Below are positions 22,168 to 35,139 of a stretch of DNA of 64,000 bases, one piece after another (position 1 is the stretch's first letter; each line of letters starts with the position of its first letter). Both the position numbers and the translations under genes were made by a program. The stretch comes from Yersinia ruckeri ATCC 29473 (GTDB lineage: Bacteria > Pseudomonadota > Gammaproteobacteria > Enterobacterales > Enterobacteriaceae), in assembly GCF_000754815.1 (NCBI RefSeq), contig NZ_KN150747.1:1333908-1397907 (forward strand). Direction: 5' to 3'. The notes beneath the pieces are model-generated. The model was not told where the DNA came from. It ran no database searches and saw only the letters and a list, made by a program, of their open reading frames with translations.

Positions 22168-22484
22168 TAGGACACGAACGCCACGGCTTGGTTGGGGTGA
22201 TTGGCGCGGACTTGATCCGTAATGCCAAAATCCCTTTGATTCTGCTGGTCGCGGTGTTGGTGTCTGCGGTGTTGGTGGTGACGACCGCTCACCGCACGCG
22301 ATTATTGACCGCCGAACGTGAGCAATTGGTGCTGGAGCGTGATGCTCTGGACATCGAGTGGCGCAACTTGATTCTGGAAGAGAACGCCTTGGGCGATCAT
22401 AGCCGTGTCGAACGCATCGCGACTGAAAAATTGCAAATGCAACACGTTGATCCGGCACAAGAGAACATTGTGGTTAAACAATGA
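22164..22484 (+). CDS. ftsL: Cell division protein FtsL
   Basis: Bitopic divisome protein of the FtsQLB complex. 106 residues: a short cytoplasmic end, one membrane helix at about residues 23-41, and a periplasmic leucine-zipper-like coiled coil ([20 protein letters not shown]). The end [17 protein letters not shown] is nearly identical to E. coli. The GTG start at 22164 overlaps the rsmH stop and has AGAGGA upstream. The cytoplasmic tail is about 15 residues shorter than in E. coli. Confidence 0.94.
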   Translation: MIGHERHGLVGVIGADLIRNAKIPLILLVAVLVSAVLVVTTAHRTRLLTAEREQLVLERDALDIEWRNLILEENALGDHSRVERIATEKLQMQHVDPAQENIVVKQ

Positions 22485-22527
22485 ATAAATTTGCTATCAC
22501 CATGACTCGGAGTAGCCAAGGTAACGC

Positions 22528-24291
22528 ATGAAAGCAGCGCGCACCGGTAAGTTGAAACGGCAGGAAGAACAAGCCAGCTTTATAAGCTGGCGTTTTGCAT
22601 TGCTGTGCGGCTGTATCTTGTTGGCTTTAGTTGGCTTGATGCTACGTACCGCCTATCTGCAAGTCATCAACCCGGATAGGCTGGTGCGCGAAGGGGATAT
22701 GCGTTCGCTGCGCGTTCAGGCTGTGCCGACAGCCCGTGGCATGATCAGCGACCGCGCCGGAAGGCCTCTGGCCGTTAGTGTGCCGGTTAATGCTATTTGG
22801 GCCGATCCAAAGGAATTGCATGATCGGGGCGGAATCACTCTGGATACACGCTGGAAGGCATTGTCCGATGCGCTGGGTGTTCCTCTCGATCAATTGGTTT
22901 CCCGCATTAACGCCAACCCGAAAGGGCGTTTCGTCTATTTGGCTCGTCAGGTTAATCCCGCGATTGGCGATTACATTCACAAGCTGAAACTGCCAGGTAT
23001 TTATCTGCGCCAAGAATCACGTCGTTACTATCCAGCCGGTCAGGTTATGGCTCACATTATTGGTGTAACCAATATTGATAGTCAGGGGATTGAAGGCGTT
23101 GAAAAAAGTTTTGATCGTTGGCTAACCGGTCAGCCGGGTGAGCGTACGGTACGGAAAGACCGCTATGGTCGGGTCATTGAAGATATCTCTTCTGTAGACA
23201 GTCAGGCGGCGCATAACCTGGTGCTAAGCGTCGATGAACGCTTGCAGGCGCTGGTTTACCGTGAGCTGAACAACGCGGTTGCTTTTAACAAGGCAGAATC
23301 AGGTACGGCAGTGCTGGTGGATGTTAGCACCGGTGAAGTGCTGGCGATGGCCAATAGTCCCTCTTATAACCCGAACAATCTGACCGGTACGCCGAAAGAA
23401 GCCATGCGTAACCGGGCAATCACCGATATTTTTGAGCCTGGTTCTACCGTCAAACCGATGGTCGTGATGACCGCATTACAGCACGGTGTCGTGAAAGAAA
23501 ATAGCGTGCTTAATACTCTGCCTTACTCCATTAGTGGCCATCAGATCAAAGACGTGGCGCGTTATGCTGAGTTATCGGTAACCGGGATTTTGCAGAAGTC
23601 GAGTAACGTTGGTGTTTCTAAACTGGCGTTAGCGATGCCATCCTCAGCGTTAGTAGATACTTACTCACGTTTTGGGTTTGGGAAAGCGACCAATTTGGGG
23701 TTGGTCGGAGAAAGTAGTGGCTTATATCCAAAAAAACAACGGTGGTCCGACATAGAGAGGGCCACCTTCTCTTACGGCTACGGGCTAATGGTAACGCCGT
23801 TACAATTAGCGCGTGTCTATGCAACGATTGGCAGTCTCGGCATATATCGCCCGCTGTCGATTACCAAAGTTGATCCGCCGGTTGCCGGTGAACGTATCTT
23901 CCCTGAGTCCATTGTTCGTACCGTGGTTCATATGATGGAGAGCGTGGCATTACCGGGTGGTGGTGGTACCAAGGCGGCTATCAAGGGTTATCGTATTGCT
24001 ATTAAAACCGGTACCGCCAAAAAGGTCGGGCCGGACGGTAAATATGTGAACCGATACCTTGCCTATACTGCCGGTGTTGCCCCGGCAAGTAACCCTCGAT
24101 TTGCTCTGGTGGTGGTTATCGACGACCCACAGGGTGGAAAATATTACGGTGGTGCGGTTTCTGCACCGGTATTCGGCGCAATTATGGGTGGCGTGCTGCG
24201 CACCATGAACATCGAACCGGATGCATTACCCACCGTTGATAAAAGCGAATTAGTGACTAATACAAAAGAGGGTTCAGGTGGCAGATCGTAA
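22528..24291 (+). CDS. ftsI: Septal peptidoglycan transpeptidase FtsI (PBP3)
   Basis: Divisome class B penicillin-binding protein that cross-links septal peptidoglycan. 587 residues: an N-terminal membrane anchor at about 20-40, a pedestal domain, and a transpeptidase domain. The active-site motifs are FEPGSTVKP (SxxK serine), SSN in [11 protein letters not shown], and KTGT in IKTGTAKK. The end overlaps murE by 14 bases. It is the partner of FtsW, encoded downstream. Confidence 0.97.
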   Translation: MKAARTGKLKRQEEQASFISWRFALLCGCILLALVGLMLRTAYLQVINPDRLVREGDMRSLRVQAVPTARGMISDRAGRPLAVSVPVNAIWADPKELHDRGGITLDTRWKALSDALGVPLDQLVSRINANPKGRFVYLARQVNPAIGDYIHKLKLPGIYLRQESRRYYPAGQVMAHIIGVTNIDSQGIEGVEKSFDRWLTGQPGERTVRKDRYGRVIEDISSVDSQAAHNLVLSVDERLQALVYRELNNAVAFNKAESGTAVLVDVSTGEVLAMANSPSYNPNNLTGTPKEAMRNRAITDIFEPGSTVKPMVVMTALQHGVVKENSVLNTLPYSISGHQIKDVARYAELSVTGILQKSSNVGVSKLALAMPSSALVDTYSRFGFGKATNLGLVGESSGLYPKKQRWSDIERATFSYGYGLMVTPLQLARVYATIGSLGIYRPLSITKVDPPVAGERIFPESIVRTVVHMMESVALPGGGGTKAAIKGYRIAIKTGTAKKVGPDGKYVNRYLAYTAGVAPASNPRFALVVVIDDPQGGKYYGGAVSAPVFGAIMGGVLRTMNIEPDALPTVDKSELVTNTKEGSGGRS

Positions 24292-25765
24292 CTTGCGCGA
24301 ATTACTCGCTCCTTGGGGGCTTGATGTCCCGGGGCGTGCGCTACGGGAAATGACATTAGACAGCCGTGTCGCGGCTGCCGGGGATCTGTTTGTCGCCGTT
24401 GTCGGCCACCAGACGGATGGGCGGCGTTATATTCCGCAGGCTATCGCCCAAGGAGTGGCGGCGGTGATTGCCGAGGCTGAAGGGATTGCGGCGGATGCCA
24501 GTATAACGGCAATGCACGGTGTCCCGGTAATCTATCTGAGTAATCTGAATCAGCATTTATCCCGACTGGCTGGGCAATTTTACCAACAACCTGGCGCGGC
24601 ACTGCGTTTGATCGGCGTGACTGGCACCAACGGCAAAACCACCACCACACAATTATTGGCGCAATGGAGCCAGGCGCTGGGCGAAACCAGCGCGGTGATG
24701 GGAACCGTAGGCAACGGTTTATTGGGGCAGGTAATACCGACAGAAAATACCACCGGTTCTGCCGTAGATGTACAACAGGTATTGCATTCACTGGTTGAGC
24801 AAGGTGCCACCGTTGCGGCAATGGAGGTTTCTTCCCACGGCCTGGTACAAAATCGTGTTGCTGCGCTACCGTTTGCTGCCGCGGTGTTCACTAACCTGAG
24901 CCGTGATCATCTGGATTACCACGGTGATATGGCGAGTTATGAATTGGCTAAATGGCTGCTGTTCTCCACTCATCAGTCCGAACACAAAATTATCAATGCT
25001 GACGATGATGTCGGGTTACGTTGGCTCAGCCAGTTGCCACAGGCGGTTGCCGTCAGCATGGAAAACAAGGTTCCTCAGGGCTGGAGTGGCCCGTGGTTAT
25101 CAGCCAGCCACGTTGATTACCATGATAATGGTGCAACCATTAACTTTGACTCCAGTTGGGGTAAAGGCCAGCTGGACAGTCGCCTGATGGGAGCGTTTAA
25201 CGTCAGTAACCTGCTGGTTGCGCTTTCTACCTTGTTATCACTAGATTATCCACTGGCTGATTTACTGGCCGCAGCGCCGCAGTTGCAGCCGGTGTGTGGC
25301 CGGATGGAAGTGTTTAACGCACCGGGTAAACCGACGGTCGTGGTGGATTATGCCCACACGCCAGATGCGTTGGAAAAAGCATTGGCGGCCGCACGGTTGC
25401 ATTGCAAAGGTCAGTTATGGTGCGTATTTGGCTGTGGCGGCGACCGTGACAAAGGTAAGCGCCCACTTATGGGGGCTATCGCAGAACAACTGGCCGATCG
25501 CGTCGTGGTTACCGATGATAACCCGCGTAGCGAAGAGCCGCAGGCGATTGTCGCCGATATTCTTGGCGGTTTGATGGATGCGGGTCGTGTACTGGCGATT
25601 CATGGTCGAGCAGAAGCGGTGACCAGCGCAATTATGCAGGCCAAAGAAGATGATGTAGTACTGGTGGCCGGTAAAGGTCACGAAGACTATCAATTGGTGG
25701 GGCACCGTCGCCTGGATTACTCCGACCGCATTACGGTCGCGCGTTTGTTGGGGGTGGTGGCATGA
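24278..25765 (+). CDS. murE: UDP-MurNAc-tripeptide synthetase MurE
   Basis: Adds meso-diaminopimelate to UDP-MurNAc-L-Ala-D-Glu. 495 residues; ATP loop [14 protein letters not shown] near residue 113, [14 protein letters not shown], and the DAP-selective motif DDNPRSEEP near 412. The GTG start at 24278 lies within the end of ftsI and gives the expected [13 protein letters not shown]-type N-terminus. The TGA overlaps the murF ATG. Confidence 0.97.
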   Translation: MADRNLRELLAPWGLDVPGRALREMTLDSRVAAAGDLFVAVVGHQTDGRRYIPQAIAQGVAAVIAEAEGIAADASITAMHGVPVIYLSNLNQHLSRLAGQFYQQPGAALRLIGVTGTNGKTTTTQLLAQWSQALGETSAVMGTVGNGLLGQVIPTENTTGSAVDVQQVLHSLVEQGATVAAMEVSSHGLVQNRVAALPFAAAVFTNLSRDHLDYHGDMASYELAKWLLFSTHQSEHKIINADDDVGLRWLSQLPQAVAVSMENKVPQGWSGPWLSASHVDYHDNGATINFDSSWGKGQLDSRLMGAFNVSNLLVALSTLLSLDYPLADLLAAAPQLQPVCGRMEVFNAPGKPTVVVDYAHTPDALEKALAAARLHCKGQLWCVFGCGGDRDKGKRPLMGAIAEQLADRVVVTDDNPRSEEPQAIVADILGGLMDAGRVLAIHGRAEAVTSAIMQAKEDDVVLVAGKGHEDYQLVGHRRLDYSDRITVARLLGVVA

Positions 25766-27123
25766 TTCCCATTTCTCTACAACAACTTGCGCTACAGCTC
25801 GATGCTGAACTGGTCGGCAACGACGGTATGATTACCGAAGTAACTACCGATACGCGTAAGGTAACGGCAGGCTGTCTGTTTGTGGCATTGAAAGGTGAGC
25901 GTTTTGACGCACATGATTTTGCGGAAAATGCGATAGCCGCAGGTGCTGGGGCTTTGCTGGTAAGTAAGCGCTTATTGGTGGATGTGCCGCAAATCGTGGT
26001 GAAGGACACTCGTCTTGCTCTTGGTCAGTTTGCTGCCTGGGTACGTCAGCAGGTGCCAACCAACGTGGTGGCGCTGACGGGTTCTTCTGGCAAGACCTCG
26101 GTTAAAGAAATGACCGCTGCGATTCTGCGTCAATGCGGTAATGTGCTGTATACCGCGGGTAACTTTAATAACGATATCGGCGTGCCGTTGACGCTACTGC
26201 GTCTAACGCCAGAACATGATTTTGCCGTTATCGAGTTGGGTGCTAACCACATTGGTGAGATTGCTTACACCACCGATTTAAGTCGTCCAGAAGCCGCGCT
26301 AGTGAATAATCTGGCAGCTGCACATCTGGAAGGTTTTGGATCGTTGGCAGGGGTTGCGCAAGCTAAAGGCGAAATTTTCGCCGGCCTACCCGCCAACGGT
26401 ATCGCGATTATCAACGCCGATAGTCATGATTGGTCGCACTGGCAGACTACGCTGGCGCATAAACAGGTTTGGCGTTTCTCGCCACTGGGCGGTGAAGATA
26501 TCGATTTTTATGCCACCGACTTGCGCATTGAACAGCAAGGCATGAATTTCACGCTGCATTCTCCTTTTGGTCATGTTGTCGTTTCACTGCCGTTACCAGG
26601 CCGCCACAATGTGGCTAACGCTTTGGCGGCGGCGGCTTTGGCTATATCGGTTGGGGCTGATTTAGACGCTGTTCGTGTCGGGCTGTCTCAGTTGAAGGCG
26701 GTGCCGGGGCGTTTGTTCCCGCTGGTGTTGGCCGACGGGAAATTGCTGCTGGATGACACTTATAACGCCAATGTGGGTTCGATGACGGCGGCAGTGCAGG
26801 TCTTGGCAGAAATGCCGGGCTACCGGGTGATGGTCGCGGGTGACATGGCAGAACTAGGTGAAACTGCCGAGGACTGCCACCGCCAGGTTGGTAACGCCGC
26901 CAAACTGTCCGGTATTGATAAGGTATTAACTGTTGGCACATTAAGTCAACTGATCAGCAGTGCCAGTGGTCATGGCGAACATTTTCACGATAAGAGCGCG
27001 TTGACGGCTCGTTTGGCAGCGTTGTTGTCCCAACATCAAGTTATCACCGTATTAATCAAAGGGTCACGTAGTGCTGCCATGGAAAGCGTAGTGCAGGCGT
27101 TACAGGAGAAAGCATCATGTTAG
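25762..27123 (+). CDS. murF: UDP-MurNAc-pentapeptide synthetase MurF
   Basis: Adds D-Ala-D-Ala to the UDP-MurNAc tripeptide, completing the cytoplasmic precursor. 453 residues; ATP loop [15 protein letters not shown] near residue 111, [14 protein letters not shown], and [11 protein letters not shown] in the C-terminal domain. ATGA overlap with murE; the end overlaps mraY by seven bases. Confidence 0.97.
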   Translation: MIPISLQQLALQLDAELVGNDGMITEVTTDTRKVTAGCLFVALKGERFDAHDFAENAIAAGAGALLVSKRLLVDVPQIVVKDTRLALGQFAAWVRQQVPTNVVALTGSSGKTSVKEMTAAILRQCGNVLYTAGNFNNDIGVPLTLLRLTPEHDFAVIELGANHIGEIAYTTDLSRPEAALVNNLAAAHLEGFGSLAGVAQAKGEIFAGLPANGIAIINADSHDWSHWQTTLAHKQVWRFSPLGGEDIDFYATDLRIEQQGMNFTLHSPFGHVVVSLPLPGRHNVANALAAAALAISVGADLDAVRVGLSQLKAVPGRLFPLVLADGKLLLDDTYNANVGSMTAAVQVLAEMPGYRVMVAGDMAELGETAEDCHRQVGNAAKLSGIDKVLTVGTLSQLISSASGHGEHFHDKSALTARLAALLSQHQVITVLIKGSRSAAMESVVQALQEKASC

Positions 27124-28199
27124 TGTGGTTGGCTGAGTATCTGGTCAAATTTTATTCCGGTTTTAACGTCTTCTCTTATTTGACGTTTCGCGCCATTGTC
27201 AGTCTATTGACCGCTCTGTTTATCTCTTTATGGATGGGGCCGCATCTGATCGCCTATTTACAGAGGCTACAAATTGGTCAGGTTGTGCGTAATGACGGCC
27301 CAGAATCTCATTTCAGCAAACGCGGTACGCCAACCATGGGCGGGCTGCTGATCCTGTTCTCCATCACCATTTCGGTATTGATGTGGGCTTATCCGTCCAA
27401 TCCCTACGTCTGGTGTGTACTGTTTATTCTGATCGGTTACGGCATCATCGGTTTTATCGATGATTACCGTAAAGTGGTTCGTAAAAATACTAAGGGCTTG
27501 ATAGCTCGCTGGAAATACTTCTGGCAGTCAGTGATTGCATTGGTGGCCGCTTTTGCCATGTACAGCATTGGTAAAGACACCTCAGCCACGCTGTTGGTGG
27601 TGCCTTTCTTTAAAGATGTCATGCCACAGCTAGGGCTGATGTATATCTTGCTGGCTTACTTTGTCATCGTTGGAACCAGTAATGCCGTTAACCTGACTGA
27701 TGGTTTGGATGGATTGGCGATCATGCCTACAGTTCTGGTTGCTGCCGGTTTTGCTTTGGTCGCTTGGGCAACGGGCAACGTCAATTTCGCCAGCTATCTG
27801 CATATTCCCTATTTGCGCCATTCCGGTGAGTTAGTGATTGTCTGCACTGCCATTGTCGGTGCGGGTCTCGGCTTCTTGTGGTTCAACACCTACCCGGCAC
27901 AGGTGTTTATGGGTGACGTCGGTTCCTTGGCTCTGGGCGGAGCCTTAGGCACTATCGCGGTATTATTGCGCCAGGAATTCCTGCTGGTGATCATGGGCGG
28001 GGTGTTTGTGGTAGAAACGCTGTCGGTGATTTTGCAAGTCGGTTCCTTTAAGTTACGCGGGCAACGAATATTCCGCATGGCACCGATTCATCATCACTAT
28101 GAACTGAAAGGCTGGCCGGAACCGCGCGTGATCGTGCGCTTCTGGATTATTTCGCTGATGCTGGTCCTGATTGGCCTGGCGACGCTGAAGGTGCGGTAA
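27117..28199 (+). CDS. mraY: Phospho-MurNAc-pentapeptide transferase MraY
   Basis: Inner-membrane enzyme that forms lipid I from UDP-MurNAc-pentapeptide and undecaprenyl phosphate. 360 residues, about ten membrane helices; signatures [21 protein letters not shown] (catalytic aspartates), [10 protein letters not shown] and the histidine loop [18 protein letters not shown] lies 7 bases before the ATG, inside murF. Confidence 0.97.
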   Translation: MLVWLAEYLVKFYSGFNVFSYLTFRAIVSLLTALFISLWMGPHLIAYLQRLQIGQVVRNDGPESHFSKRGTPTMGGLLILFSITISVLMWAYPSNPYVWCVLFILIGYGIIGFIDDYRKVVRKNTKGLIARWKYFWQSVIALVAAFAMYSIGKDTSATLLVVPFFKDVMPQLGLMYILLAYFVIVGTSNAVNLTDGLDGLAIMPTVLVAAGFALVAWATGNVNFASYLHIPYLRHSGELVIVCTAIVGAGLGFLWFNTYPAQVFMGDVGSLALGGALGTIAVLLRQEFLLVIMGGVFVVETLSVILQVGSFKLRGQRIFRMAPIHHHYELKGWPEPRVIVRFWIISLMLVLIGLATLKVR

Positions 28200-28201
28200 T
28201 T

Positions 28202-29518
28202 ATGGTGGATTATCAGGGTAAACAAGTCGTCATTATTGGGCTGGGGCTAACCGGTCTCTCCTGCGTTGATTTCTTTATGACTCGCGGTGTGACGCCACGG
28301 GTTATGGATACCCGTATCAATCCGCCTGGCCTAGATAAACTGCCAACCAGTTTGGAGCGCCATTTGGGCGATCTGAATCAGCAATGGTTACTGGATGCGG
28401 ATCTGATTGTTGCCAGCCCAGGCATGGCGTTAGCGCATCCTGCATTGAGTGCGGCTGCGGATGCTGGTGTTGAAATCGTCGGTGATATTGAACTGTTCTG
28501 CCGTGAAAATCAGGCACCTATCATCGCTATTACCGGTTCGAACGGCAAAAGTACCGTGACTATGCTCGTTGGCGAAATGGCGAAAGCGGCTGGCTGGCAA
28601 GTGGGCGTCGGCGGCAATATCGGTGTACCAGCGCTGACATTACTGAAGCAAGAAAATCAATTGGTGGTTTTGGAGTTATCCAGTTTCCAGCTTGAAACGA
28701 CCTCCAGCCTGCAAGCAACAGCGGCGACGATCCTTAACGTGACCGAAGACCATACGGATCGTTATCCTTTTGGTTTACAACAGTATCGCGCTGCCAAACT
28801 GCGTATCTATGATAACGCAAAAATCTGCGTAGTGAATGCCGATGACGCGCTAACTATGCCAGTCCGTGGTGCCGACAGCCGTTGCATCAGTTTTGGCGTT
28901 GATGTTGGCGATTATCACCTGAACAAGCAACAGGGTGAAATCTGGCTGCGGGTCAGTGGTGAGAAAGTATTGAACACCCGTGAAATGAAGCTGACGGGTC
29001 GCCACAATTATACCAATGCCTTAGCGGCGCTGGCGCTGGCGGATGCTGCGGGTATCCCGCGCTCTTCCAGCCTGAAAGCATTAACCACTTATGCTGGTTT
29101 GGCTCACCGCTTCCAACTGGTGTTTGAAAACCACGGCGTGCGTTGGATCAATGATTCCAAAGCGACCAATGTTGGTAGCACTGAAGCGGCACTGGACGGC
29201 TTACACATCGATGGAACCTTGCACCTGCTGTTGGGGGGCGACGGTAAATCGGCTGACTTCTCTGGACTTACGCGTTTCCTGCAAGGGGACAAAGTACAGG
29301 TGTATTGCTTTGGACGTGACGGTGAACAGCTGGCACAGCTCCGGCCTGAAGTATCGCAACTGACTGACACCATGGAACAAGCAGTGAAATTACTGGCGCC
29401 GACGCTAAAAGCAGGCGATATGGTCTTGTTGTCACCGGCTTGTGCGAGTTTGGATCAGTTCCGCAACTTTGAACAACGGGGCACAGAATTTGCCCGTCTG
29501 GCGGAGGAACTGGGCTGA
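28202..29518 (+). CDS. murD: UDP-MurNAc-L-alanine:D-glutamate ligase MurD
   Basis: Adds D-glutamate to UDP-MurNAc-L-Ala. 438 residues: an N-terminal Rossmann-like UDP domain ([17 protein letters not shown]), ATP loop [14 protein letters not shown] near residue 110, and a C-terminal domain with [12 protein letters not shown] and LLGGDGK. The stop and the ftsW start overlap as TGATG. Confidence 0.97.
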   Translation: MVDYQGKQVVIIGLGLTGLSCVDFFMTRGVTPRVMDTRINPPGLDKLPTSLERHLGDLNQQWLLDADLIVASPGMALAHPALSAAADAGVEIVGDIELFCRENQAPIIAITGSNGKSTVTMLVGEMAKAAGWQVGVGGNIGVPALTLLKQENQLVVLELSSFQLETTSSLQATAATILNVTEDHTDRYPFGLQQYRAAKLRIYDNAKICVVNADDALTMPVRGADSRCISFGVDVGDYHLNKQQGEIWLRVSGEKVLNTREMKLTGRHNYTNALAALALADAAGIPRSSSLKALTTYAGLAHRFQLVFENHGVRWINDSKATNVGSTEAALDGLHIDGTLHLLLGGDGKSADFSGLTRFLQGDKVQVYCFGRDGEQLAQLRPEVSQLTDTMEQAVKLLAPTLKAGDMVLLSPACASLDQFRNFEQRGTEFARLAEELG

Positions 29519-30720
29519 TGCGCATGCTGGGGCTAGGGTTGTTTAACACATTAAAGCACTGGGTCATGGGATCGCGGGAAAGCGACACCACCAGTATGGT
29601 GCTTTATGACCGAACCCTGCTGTGGCTGACGTTTGGTTTGGCTATTGTCGGTTTTGTGATGGTGACATCAGCATCGATGCCGATAGGTCAGCGATTGGCG
29701 GGCGATCCTTTCCTGTTTGCCAAGCGCGACGCGCTGTATCTTGGTTTGGCTTTGGGCTTGTCATTGGTCACGCTGCGTATCCCTATGGACGTGTGGCAGC
29801 GTTATAGCAATATAATGCTGTTGCTTTCTATTACGTTGCTACTGATTGTACTGGTCGTGGGAAGCTCGGTGAATGGTGCCTCCCGCTGGATCGCCATTGG
29901 TCCGCTGCGTATTCAGCCTGCCGAGCTTTCCAAGCTGTCATTATTTTGCTACTTGGCCAGTTATCTGGTGCGTAAGGTTGAAGAGGTTCGCAGTAACTTC
30001 TGGGGCTTCTGCAAACCCATGGGTGTCATGGTGATACTGGCGGTATTGCTGCTGGCTCAGCCGGATTTGGGTACCGTGGTGGTATTATTTGTCACCACGC
30101 TGGCGATGCTGTTTTTGGCGGGAGCCAAAATGTGGCAGTTCCTGGCGATTATCGGCTCTGGAATCTTTGCCGTTTGTCTGCTGATTATTGCCGAACCCTA
30201 TCGTATGCGCCGGGTCACTTCCTTCTGGAATCCGTGGGAAGATCCGTTTGGCAGTGGCTATCAGTTGACTCAGTCACTGATGGCATTTGGTCGCGGTGAA
30301 TTCTGGGGACAAGGACTGGGTAATTCGGTGCAAAAACTCGAGTATTTACCGGAAGCGCATACCGATTTTATTTTCGCTATTTTAGGCGAGGAACTCGGCT
30401 ATTTCGGTGTGGTTTTGGCTCTGTTAATGGTATTCTTCGTCGCTTTTCGTGCTATGTCCATTGGTCGTCGAGCATTAGAGATTAATCAGCGGTTTTCCGG
30501 CTTTTTGGCCTGTTCAATTGGTATCTGGTTCAGCTTCCAGGCGCTGGTTAACGTTGGGGCCGCGGCTGGGATGTTGCCGACCAAAGGTCTGACGCTTCCC
30601 CTGATAAGTTACGGTGGTTCAAGTCTGTTGATTATGTCAACAGCCATAGTGTTACTGCTACGTATTGATTTTGAAACGCGACTGGCAAAAGCCCAGGCGT
30701 TTGTAAGGAGTGCCCGATGA
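29518..30720 (+). CDS. ftsW: Septal peptidoglycan glycosyltransferase FtsW
   Basis: SEDS-family polymerase that works with FtsI to build septal glycan. 400 residues, about ten membrane helices; conserved stretches are [27 protein letters not shown] (with the catalytic aspartate of SEDS proteins), [16 protein letters not shown] and [19 protein letters not shown]. It is about 14 residues shorter at the N-terminus than in E. coli. Overlaps murD and murG. Confidence 0.97.
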   Translation: MRMLGLGLFNTLKHWVMGSRESDTTSMVLYDRTLLWLTFGLAIVGFVMVTSASMPIGQRLAGDPFLFAKRDALYLGLALGLSLVTLRIPMDVWQRYSNIMLLLSITLLLIVLVVGSSVNGASRWIAIGPLRIQPAELSKLSLFCYLASYLVRKVEEVRSNFWGFCKPMGVMVILAVLLLAQPDLGTVVVLFVTTLAMLFLAGAKMWQFLAIIGSGIFAVCLLIIAEPYRMRRVTSFWNPWEDPFGSGYQLTQSLMAFGRGEFWGQGLGNSVQKLEYLPEAHTDFIFAILGEELGYFGVVLALLMVFFVAFRAMSIGRRALEINQRFSGFLACSIGIWFSFQALVNVGAAAGMLPTKGLTLPLISYGGSSLLIMSTAIVLLLRIDFETRLAKAQAFVRSAR

Positions 30721-31784
30721 GTGGGAAAACCAAGCGTTTAATGGTGATGGCCGGTGGCACCGGTGGGCATGTGTTCCCCGGATTGGCTGTTGCTCATCAT
30801 CTGATGGCGCAAGGCTGGCAGGTGCGTTGGTTAGGCACCGCCGATCGCATGGAAGCCGATTTGGTCCCCAAACATGGCATTGAAATCGACTTTATTCAGA
30901 TTTCTGGTTTACGCGGCAAAGGGCTGAAAGCCCAATTGACGGCTCCGGTGCGAATTTATCGCGCCATTCGTCAGGCACGCAAAATCATGCGTGATTACCA
31001 GCCGGATGTCGTGCTGGGCATGGGGGGCTATGTTTCCGGCCCCGGCGGTTTGGCAGCGTGGATGAATGGTATTCCGGTGGTATTGCATGAGCAAAACGGT
31101 ATCGCCGGTTTAACCAACCGCTGGCTGTCGCGTATTGCCAGCAAGGTGTTACAGGCGTTCCCCGGAGCTTTTCCTCACGCTACGGTTGTGGGCAACCCAG
31201 TTCGTACCGATGTGCTGGCATTACCGCTACCCACAGAACGCCTGGCGCACCGAGAAGGGCCAACCCGTGTGCTGGTGATTGGCGGTAGTCAGGGGGCGCG
31301 AGTGCTGAACCAGACCATGCCGCAGGTAGCGGCAAAGTTGGGTGATAAAATTACGCTGTGGCATCAAGTTGGTAAGGGCGCATTGGCTGAAGTCGAACGC
31401 GCCTATCAATCGGTCGGGCAGACGCAGCATAAGGTCACCGAATTTATTGACGATATGGCGGCGGCTTATGCTTGGGCTGATGTGGTGGTGTGCCGTTCCG
31501 GTGCGCTGACGGTGAGTGAAGTGGCGGCTGCGGGTTTGCCCGCTATTTTCGTGCCATTCCAGCATAAAGATCGTCAACAGTATTGGAATGCCTTGCCGCT
31601 GGAAAAGGCCGGTGCGGCAAAGATTATCGAACAGCCACAGTTTAATGTGGAAGTTGTCACTCAATTGCTAGAACAGTGGGACAGACCCACATTGCTGACG
31701 ATGGCACAACAGGCAAGAACGGTTGCTATTCCTGATGCGACCGAGCGAGTGGCGGCGGAAGTCATTGCAGCGGCCAAATCCTGA
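30717..31784 (+). CDS. murG: UDP-GlcNAc:lipid I GlcNAc transferase MurG
   Basis: Membrane-associated GT28 enzyme that makes lipid II. 355 residues; N-terminal glycine-rich loop [16 protein letters not shown], second loop [15 protein letters not shown], and the UDP-GlcNAc-binding [12 protein letters not shown] and [21 protein letters not shown] overlap with ftsW. A gap of 116 bases before murC is the longest in this part of the cluster. Confidence 0.97.
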   Translation: MSGKTKRLMVMAGGTGGHVFPGLAVAHHLMAQGWQVRWLGTADRMEADLVPKHGIEIDFIQISGLRGKGLKAQLTAPVRIYRAIRQARKIMRDYQPDVVLGMGGYVSGPGGLAAWMNGIPVVLHEQNGIAGLTNRWLSRIASKVLQAFPGAFPHATVVGNPVRTDVLALPLPTERLAHREGPTRVLVIGGSQGARVLNQTMPQVAAKLGDKITLWHQVGKGALAEVERAYQSVGQTQHKVTEFIDDMAAAYAWADVVVCRSGALTVSEVAAAGLPAIFVPFQHKDRQQYWNALPLEKAGAAKIIEQPQFNVEVVTQLLEQWDRPTLLTMAQQARTVAIPDATERVAAEVIAAAKS

Positions 31785-31865
31785 GACAGAAATATGCCTG
31801 ATAACACGCTGTAGCGTGAAAAGTAACGGGCAGAGTTAATGAACAGTTGGCGTTTAACGCGGGCT

Positions 31866-31916
31866 GTGAATACGCAACAAATTACATAGTGAAGAGAACC
31901 GTGAATACACAACAAC
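31866..31916 (+). repeat. Imperfect duplication of the murC start region
   Basis: GTGAATACGCAACAAA at 31866-31881 recurs as GTGAATACACAACAAC at 31901-31916, the true start of murC. The first copy opens a frame that reads VNTQQIT and stops at TAG (31887-31889), 11 bases before the murC GTG. Confidence 0.7.
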
Positions 31917-33376
31917 TAGCGAAACTACGTACTATCGTGCCCGAGATGCGACGCGTCCGGCACATTCACTTTGTCGGCATTGGTGGTGCTGGCATGGGTG
32001 GTATCGCTGAAGTGTTGGCAAACGAAGGCTACCAAATTAGTGGTTCTGACCTTGCGCCAAATTCGGTCACTCAGCAGTTGAGTGCATTGGGCGCACAGAT
32101 TTATTTCCATCATCGTCCAGAAAATGTTCGTGACGCCAGCGTAGTGGTTGTTTCAACGGCGATTTCTGCGGATAACCCGGAGATTGTTGCTGCGCGTGAA
32201 GCGCGGATTCCCGTGATTCGCCGCGCCGAAATGCTGGCCGAGCTCATGCGTTATCGCCATGGTATTGCCGTAGCCGGGACACACGGTAAAACCACGACTA
32301 CGGCGATGGTTTCCAGTATTTACGCGGAAGCGGGTCTGGATCCTACTTTTGTTAACGGTGGTTTGGTGAAGGCCGCCGGTGTGCATGCGCGTTTGGGTTC
32401 TAGTCGTTATCTGATAGCAGAAGCTGATGAGAGCGATGCCTCTTTCCTGCATTTGCAACCGATGGTGGCGATTGTGACCAATATCGAAGCCGACCATATG
32501 GAAACTTATCAGGGTGACTTCGAAAATTTAAAACAGACGTTTATCAACTTTTTACACAACCTGCCGTTCTATGGCCGCGCAGTGATGTGCGTGGACGATC
32601 CTGTGGTGCGTGAGTTATTGCCGCGCGTAGGCCGCCACATCACCACTTACGGCTTCAGTGATGACGCAGATGTGCAGATTGCCAGCTATCGGCAAATTGG
32701 GCCGCAGGGTCACTTTACTCTACGCCGTCAGGATAAATCTTTGCTGACGGTGACCCTGAATGCACCGGGTCGCCACAATGCGCTTAACGCCGCTGCTGCC
32801 GTGGCAGTAGCGACCGAAGAAGGCATCGATGATGAGGCAATTTTACGCGCCCTAAGCAGCTTCCAAGGTACGGGGCGTCGTTTCGATTTTCTCGGCAATT
32901 TCCCGTTGGAGAAGGTGAACGGTAAAAGCGGCAGTGTGATGCTGGTGGATGATTATGGTCATCACCCGACGGAAGTCAGTGCCACGATTAAAGCGGCACG
33001 TGCAGGTTGGCCGGACAAACGTATCGTTATGGTTTTCCAACCGCATCGTTATACCCGTACTCGCGATTTGTACGATGACTTTGCCAATGTGCTGGAAGAC
33101 GTGGATGTCTTGCTGATGTTGGATGTCTATGCTGCTGGCGAGACAGCGATTCCGGGGGCTGATAGCCGATCGTTGTGCCGGACAATCCGTAACCGTGGGC
33201 AGTTGGATCCGATTCTGGTGTCAGACAGCGACAGCGTACCGTCAGTATTGGCAAAGGTACTCAATGATAATGACCTGATTCTGGTTCAAGGTGCCGGGAA
33301 TATTGGCAAGGTTGCACGCAATCTGGCCGAAACCAAATTGCAACCACAGACAAAAGAGGAGGAACACCATGGGTGA
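31901..33376 (+). CDS. murC: UDP-MurNAc:L-alanine ligase MurC
   Basis: First amino-acid addition to UDP-MurNAc. 491 residues, equal to E. coli Mur[20 protein letters not shown] near the start, ATP loop [14 protein letters not shown] near residue 120, and [10 protein letters not shown] in the C-terminal domain. The GTG at 31901 (VNTQQLAKL) is chosen for its match to E. coli; in-frame sequence back to 31847 has no similarity. The leader contains a partial copy of the start region (see repeat). Confidence 0.97.
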   Translation: MNTQQLAKLRTIVPEMRRVRHIHFVGIGGAGMGGIAEVLANEGYQISGSDLAPNSVTQQLSALGAQIYFHHRPENVRDASVVVVSTAISADNPEIVAAREARIPVIRRAEMLAELMRYRHGIAVAGTHGKTTTTAMVSSIYAEAGLDPTFVNGGLVKAAGVHARLGSSRYLIAEADESDASFLHLQPMVAIVTNIEADHMETYQGDFENLKQTFINFLHNLPFYGRAVMCVDDPVVRELLPRVGRHITTYGFSDDADVQIASYRQIGPQGHFTLRRQDKSLLTVTLNAPGRHNALNAAAAVAVATEEGIDDEAILRALSSFQGTGRRFDFLGNFPLEKVNGKSGSVMLVDDYGHHPTEVSATIKAARAGWPDKRIVMVFQPHRYTRTRDLYDDFANVLEDVDVLLMLDVYAAGETAIPGADSRSLCRTIRNRGQLDPILVSDSDSVPSVLAKVLNDNDLILVQGAGNIGKVARNLAETKLQPQTKEEEHHG

Positions 33377-34289
33377 GAAAGTTGCCGTATTGCTAGGTGG
33401 TACCTCCGCTGAACGTGAAGTGTCGTTGCTGTCGGGTCAGGCGGTTTTAACCGGGCTACGGGAAGCCGGTATTGATGCGTATCCTATTGATACTCGTGAC
33501 TTTCCTGTCACTCAGTTAAAAGAACGAGGTTTCGATAAAGCCTTTATTGCATTGCACGGCCGTGGGGGTGAAGACGGTACTCTGCAAGGCGTATTGGACT
33601 TCCTGCAATTGCCTTATACCGGCAGTGGCGTGATGGCATCAGCGCTGACGATGGACAAGTTACGTAGCAAATTGGTGTGGCAGGCTTCCGGTTTGCCTGT
33701 TTCTCCCTTTATTGCCCTGTCTCGTCAACAATTTGAAACACTTTCTTCAGGTGACTTCGCTGCCGGTATCGCTAAGCTTGGCCTGCCGCTCATTGTCAAG
33801 CCAAGCCGTGAAGGCTCTAGTGTGGGGATGAGCAAGGTCAATCATGCCAGCGAATTGAATGCGGCATTGCAAGAAGCGTTTCGTCACGATAATGACATAT
33901 TGATCGAAAAATGGCTCAGTGGCCCGGAATTCACGGTGGCAATGCTGGGTGACGAGGTTTTACCTTCAATTCGTATTCAGCCAACCGGTGTTTTTTACGA
34001 TTATGAAGCGAAGTATCTATCTGATACTAAACAGTATTTTTGTCCGAGTGGTTTAGGTGAGCAACAAGAGCAGCAATTGGCTGAACTGGCTCGTCAGGCA
34101 TACCAGGCGCTAGGTTGCAGCGGCTGGGGACGGGTTGATGTCATGCAGGACGGTGACGGTGGTTTCTATCTGCTGGAGGTTAATACCTCGCCGGGTATGA
34201 CCAGCCACAGTCTAGTGCCGATGGCAGCCAAACAGGCTGGGATGAGCTTCTCCCAGCTAGTCACGCGTATTCTGGCGTTGGCTAACTGA
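33369..34289 (+). CDS. ddlB: D-alanine-D-alanine ligase B (DdlB)
   Basis: ATP-grasp enzyme that makes the D-Ala-D-Ala dipeptide used by MurF. 306 residues, as in E. coli; [16 protein letters not shown] at the start, [12 protein letters not shown], the ATP-binding [15 protein letters not shown], and the metal-binding [19 protein letters not shown] precedes the ATG, which overlaps the murC stop by eight bases. Confidence 0.97.
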   Translation: MGEKVAVLLGGTSAEREVSLLSGQAVLTGLREAGIDAYPIDTRDFPVTQLKERGFDKAFIALHGRGGEDGTLQGVLDFLQLPYTGSGVMASALTMDKLRSKLVWQASGLPVSPFIALSRQQFETLSSGDFAAGIAKLGLPLIVKPSREGSSVGMSKVNHASELNAALQEAFRHDNDILIEKWLSGPEFTVAMLGDEVLPSIRIQPTGVFYDYEAKYLSDTKQYFCPSGLGEQQEQQLAELARQAYQALGCSGWGRVDVMQDGDGGFYLLEVNTSPGMTSHSLVPMAAKQAGMSFSQLVTRILALAN

Positions 34290-34290
34290 T

Positions 34291-35139
34291 ATGTCGCAAG
34301 CAGCCCTGAACGCACGGGAACGTGTCGCAGAAGCCGAAACCCGAGCCGCTCGTCGAAGTAACGGCGGTCAACTGGCAGGTCTGGTTTTCCTGCTGATGGT
34401 GCTGGGCACGGTGATGTGGGGGGGTTGGGCCGTAGTGGGGTGGATGAAAGATGCCAGCCGACTGCCACTGTCAAAATTGGTCGTAACCGGCGAGCGCCAT
34501 TACACCACTAATGATGATATTCGTCAGGCGATCCTGGCATTAGGCGCACCAGGTACCTTTATGACGCAGGATGTGAATATCATCCAGCAGCAAATTGAAC
34601 GGTTACCTTGGATTCAGCAGGCCAGCGTGCGTAAACAATGGCCGGATGAGCTGAAAATCCATCTGGTGGAATATGTTTCGGTCGCTCGCTGGAACGATCT
34701 GCATATGATTGATGATGCAGGGAAATCGTTCAGTGTGCCTTCAGAGCGCGTAGGCACTCAGAAACTGCCGTTACTGTATGGGCCTGAAGGCAGTGAACAG
34801 GATGTTCTTGAGGGCTACCGGGCAATGAGTAAGATTTTGGCGGCCAATAAATTTACGCTGAAAATGGCAGCAATGACTGCACGCCATTCTTGGCAACTGG
34901 CCTTAGATAATGACGTTCGGCTGGAACTGGGTCGGGATGACCGCATGGGGCGTTTACAACGTTTTATGGAATTGTATCCGATGTTAGAGCAGCAGCCAGA
35001 CAAGCGGGTCAGCTATATCGACCTGCGTTATGACACTGGCGCTGCCGTGGGATGGTCCCCAGTATTTATCGACCCGCAGGGCGGTAATCAGCAGAACAGT
35101 AATCCGCAACAGAATCAGGCACAGGCAAAACAACAATGA
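34291..35139 (+). CDS. ftsQ: Cell division protein FtsQ
   Basis: Bitopic divisome scaffold that binds FtsL and FtsB. 282 residues: a charged cytoplasmic part, a membrane helix at about 28-50, a POTRA domain ([18 protein letters not shown]), and a beta domain. The C-terminus ends in a Gln/Asn-rich tail (residues 268-282), which is low in complexity. It overlaps ftsA by four bases. Confidence 0.96.
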   Translation: MSQAALNARERVAEAETRAARRSNGGQLAGLVFLLMVLGTVMWGGWAVVGWMKDASRLPLSKLVVTGERHYTTNDDIRQAILALGAPGTFMTQDVNIIQQQIERLPWIQQASVRKQWPDELKIHLVEYVSVARWNDLHMIDDAGKSFSVPSERVGTQKLPLLYGPEGSEQDVLEGYRAMSKILAANKFTLKMAAMTARHSWQLALDNDVRLELGRDDRMGRLQRFMELYPMLEQQPDKRVSYIDLRYDTGAAVGWSPVFIDPQGGNQQNSNPQQNQAQAKQQ

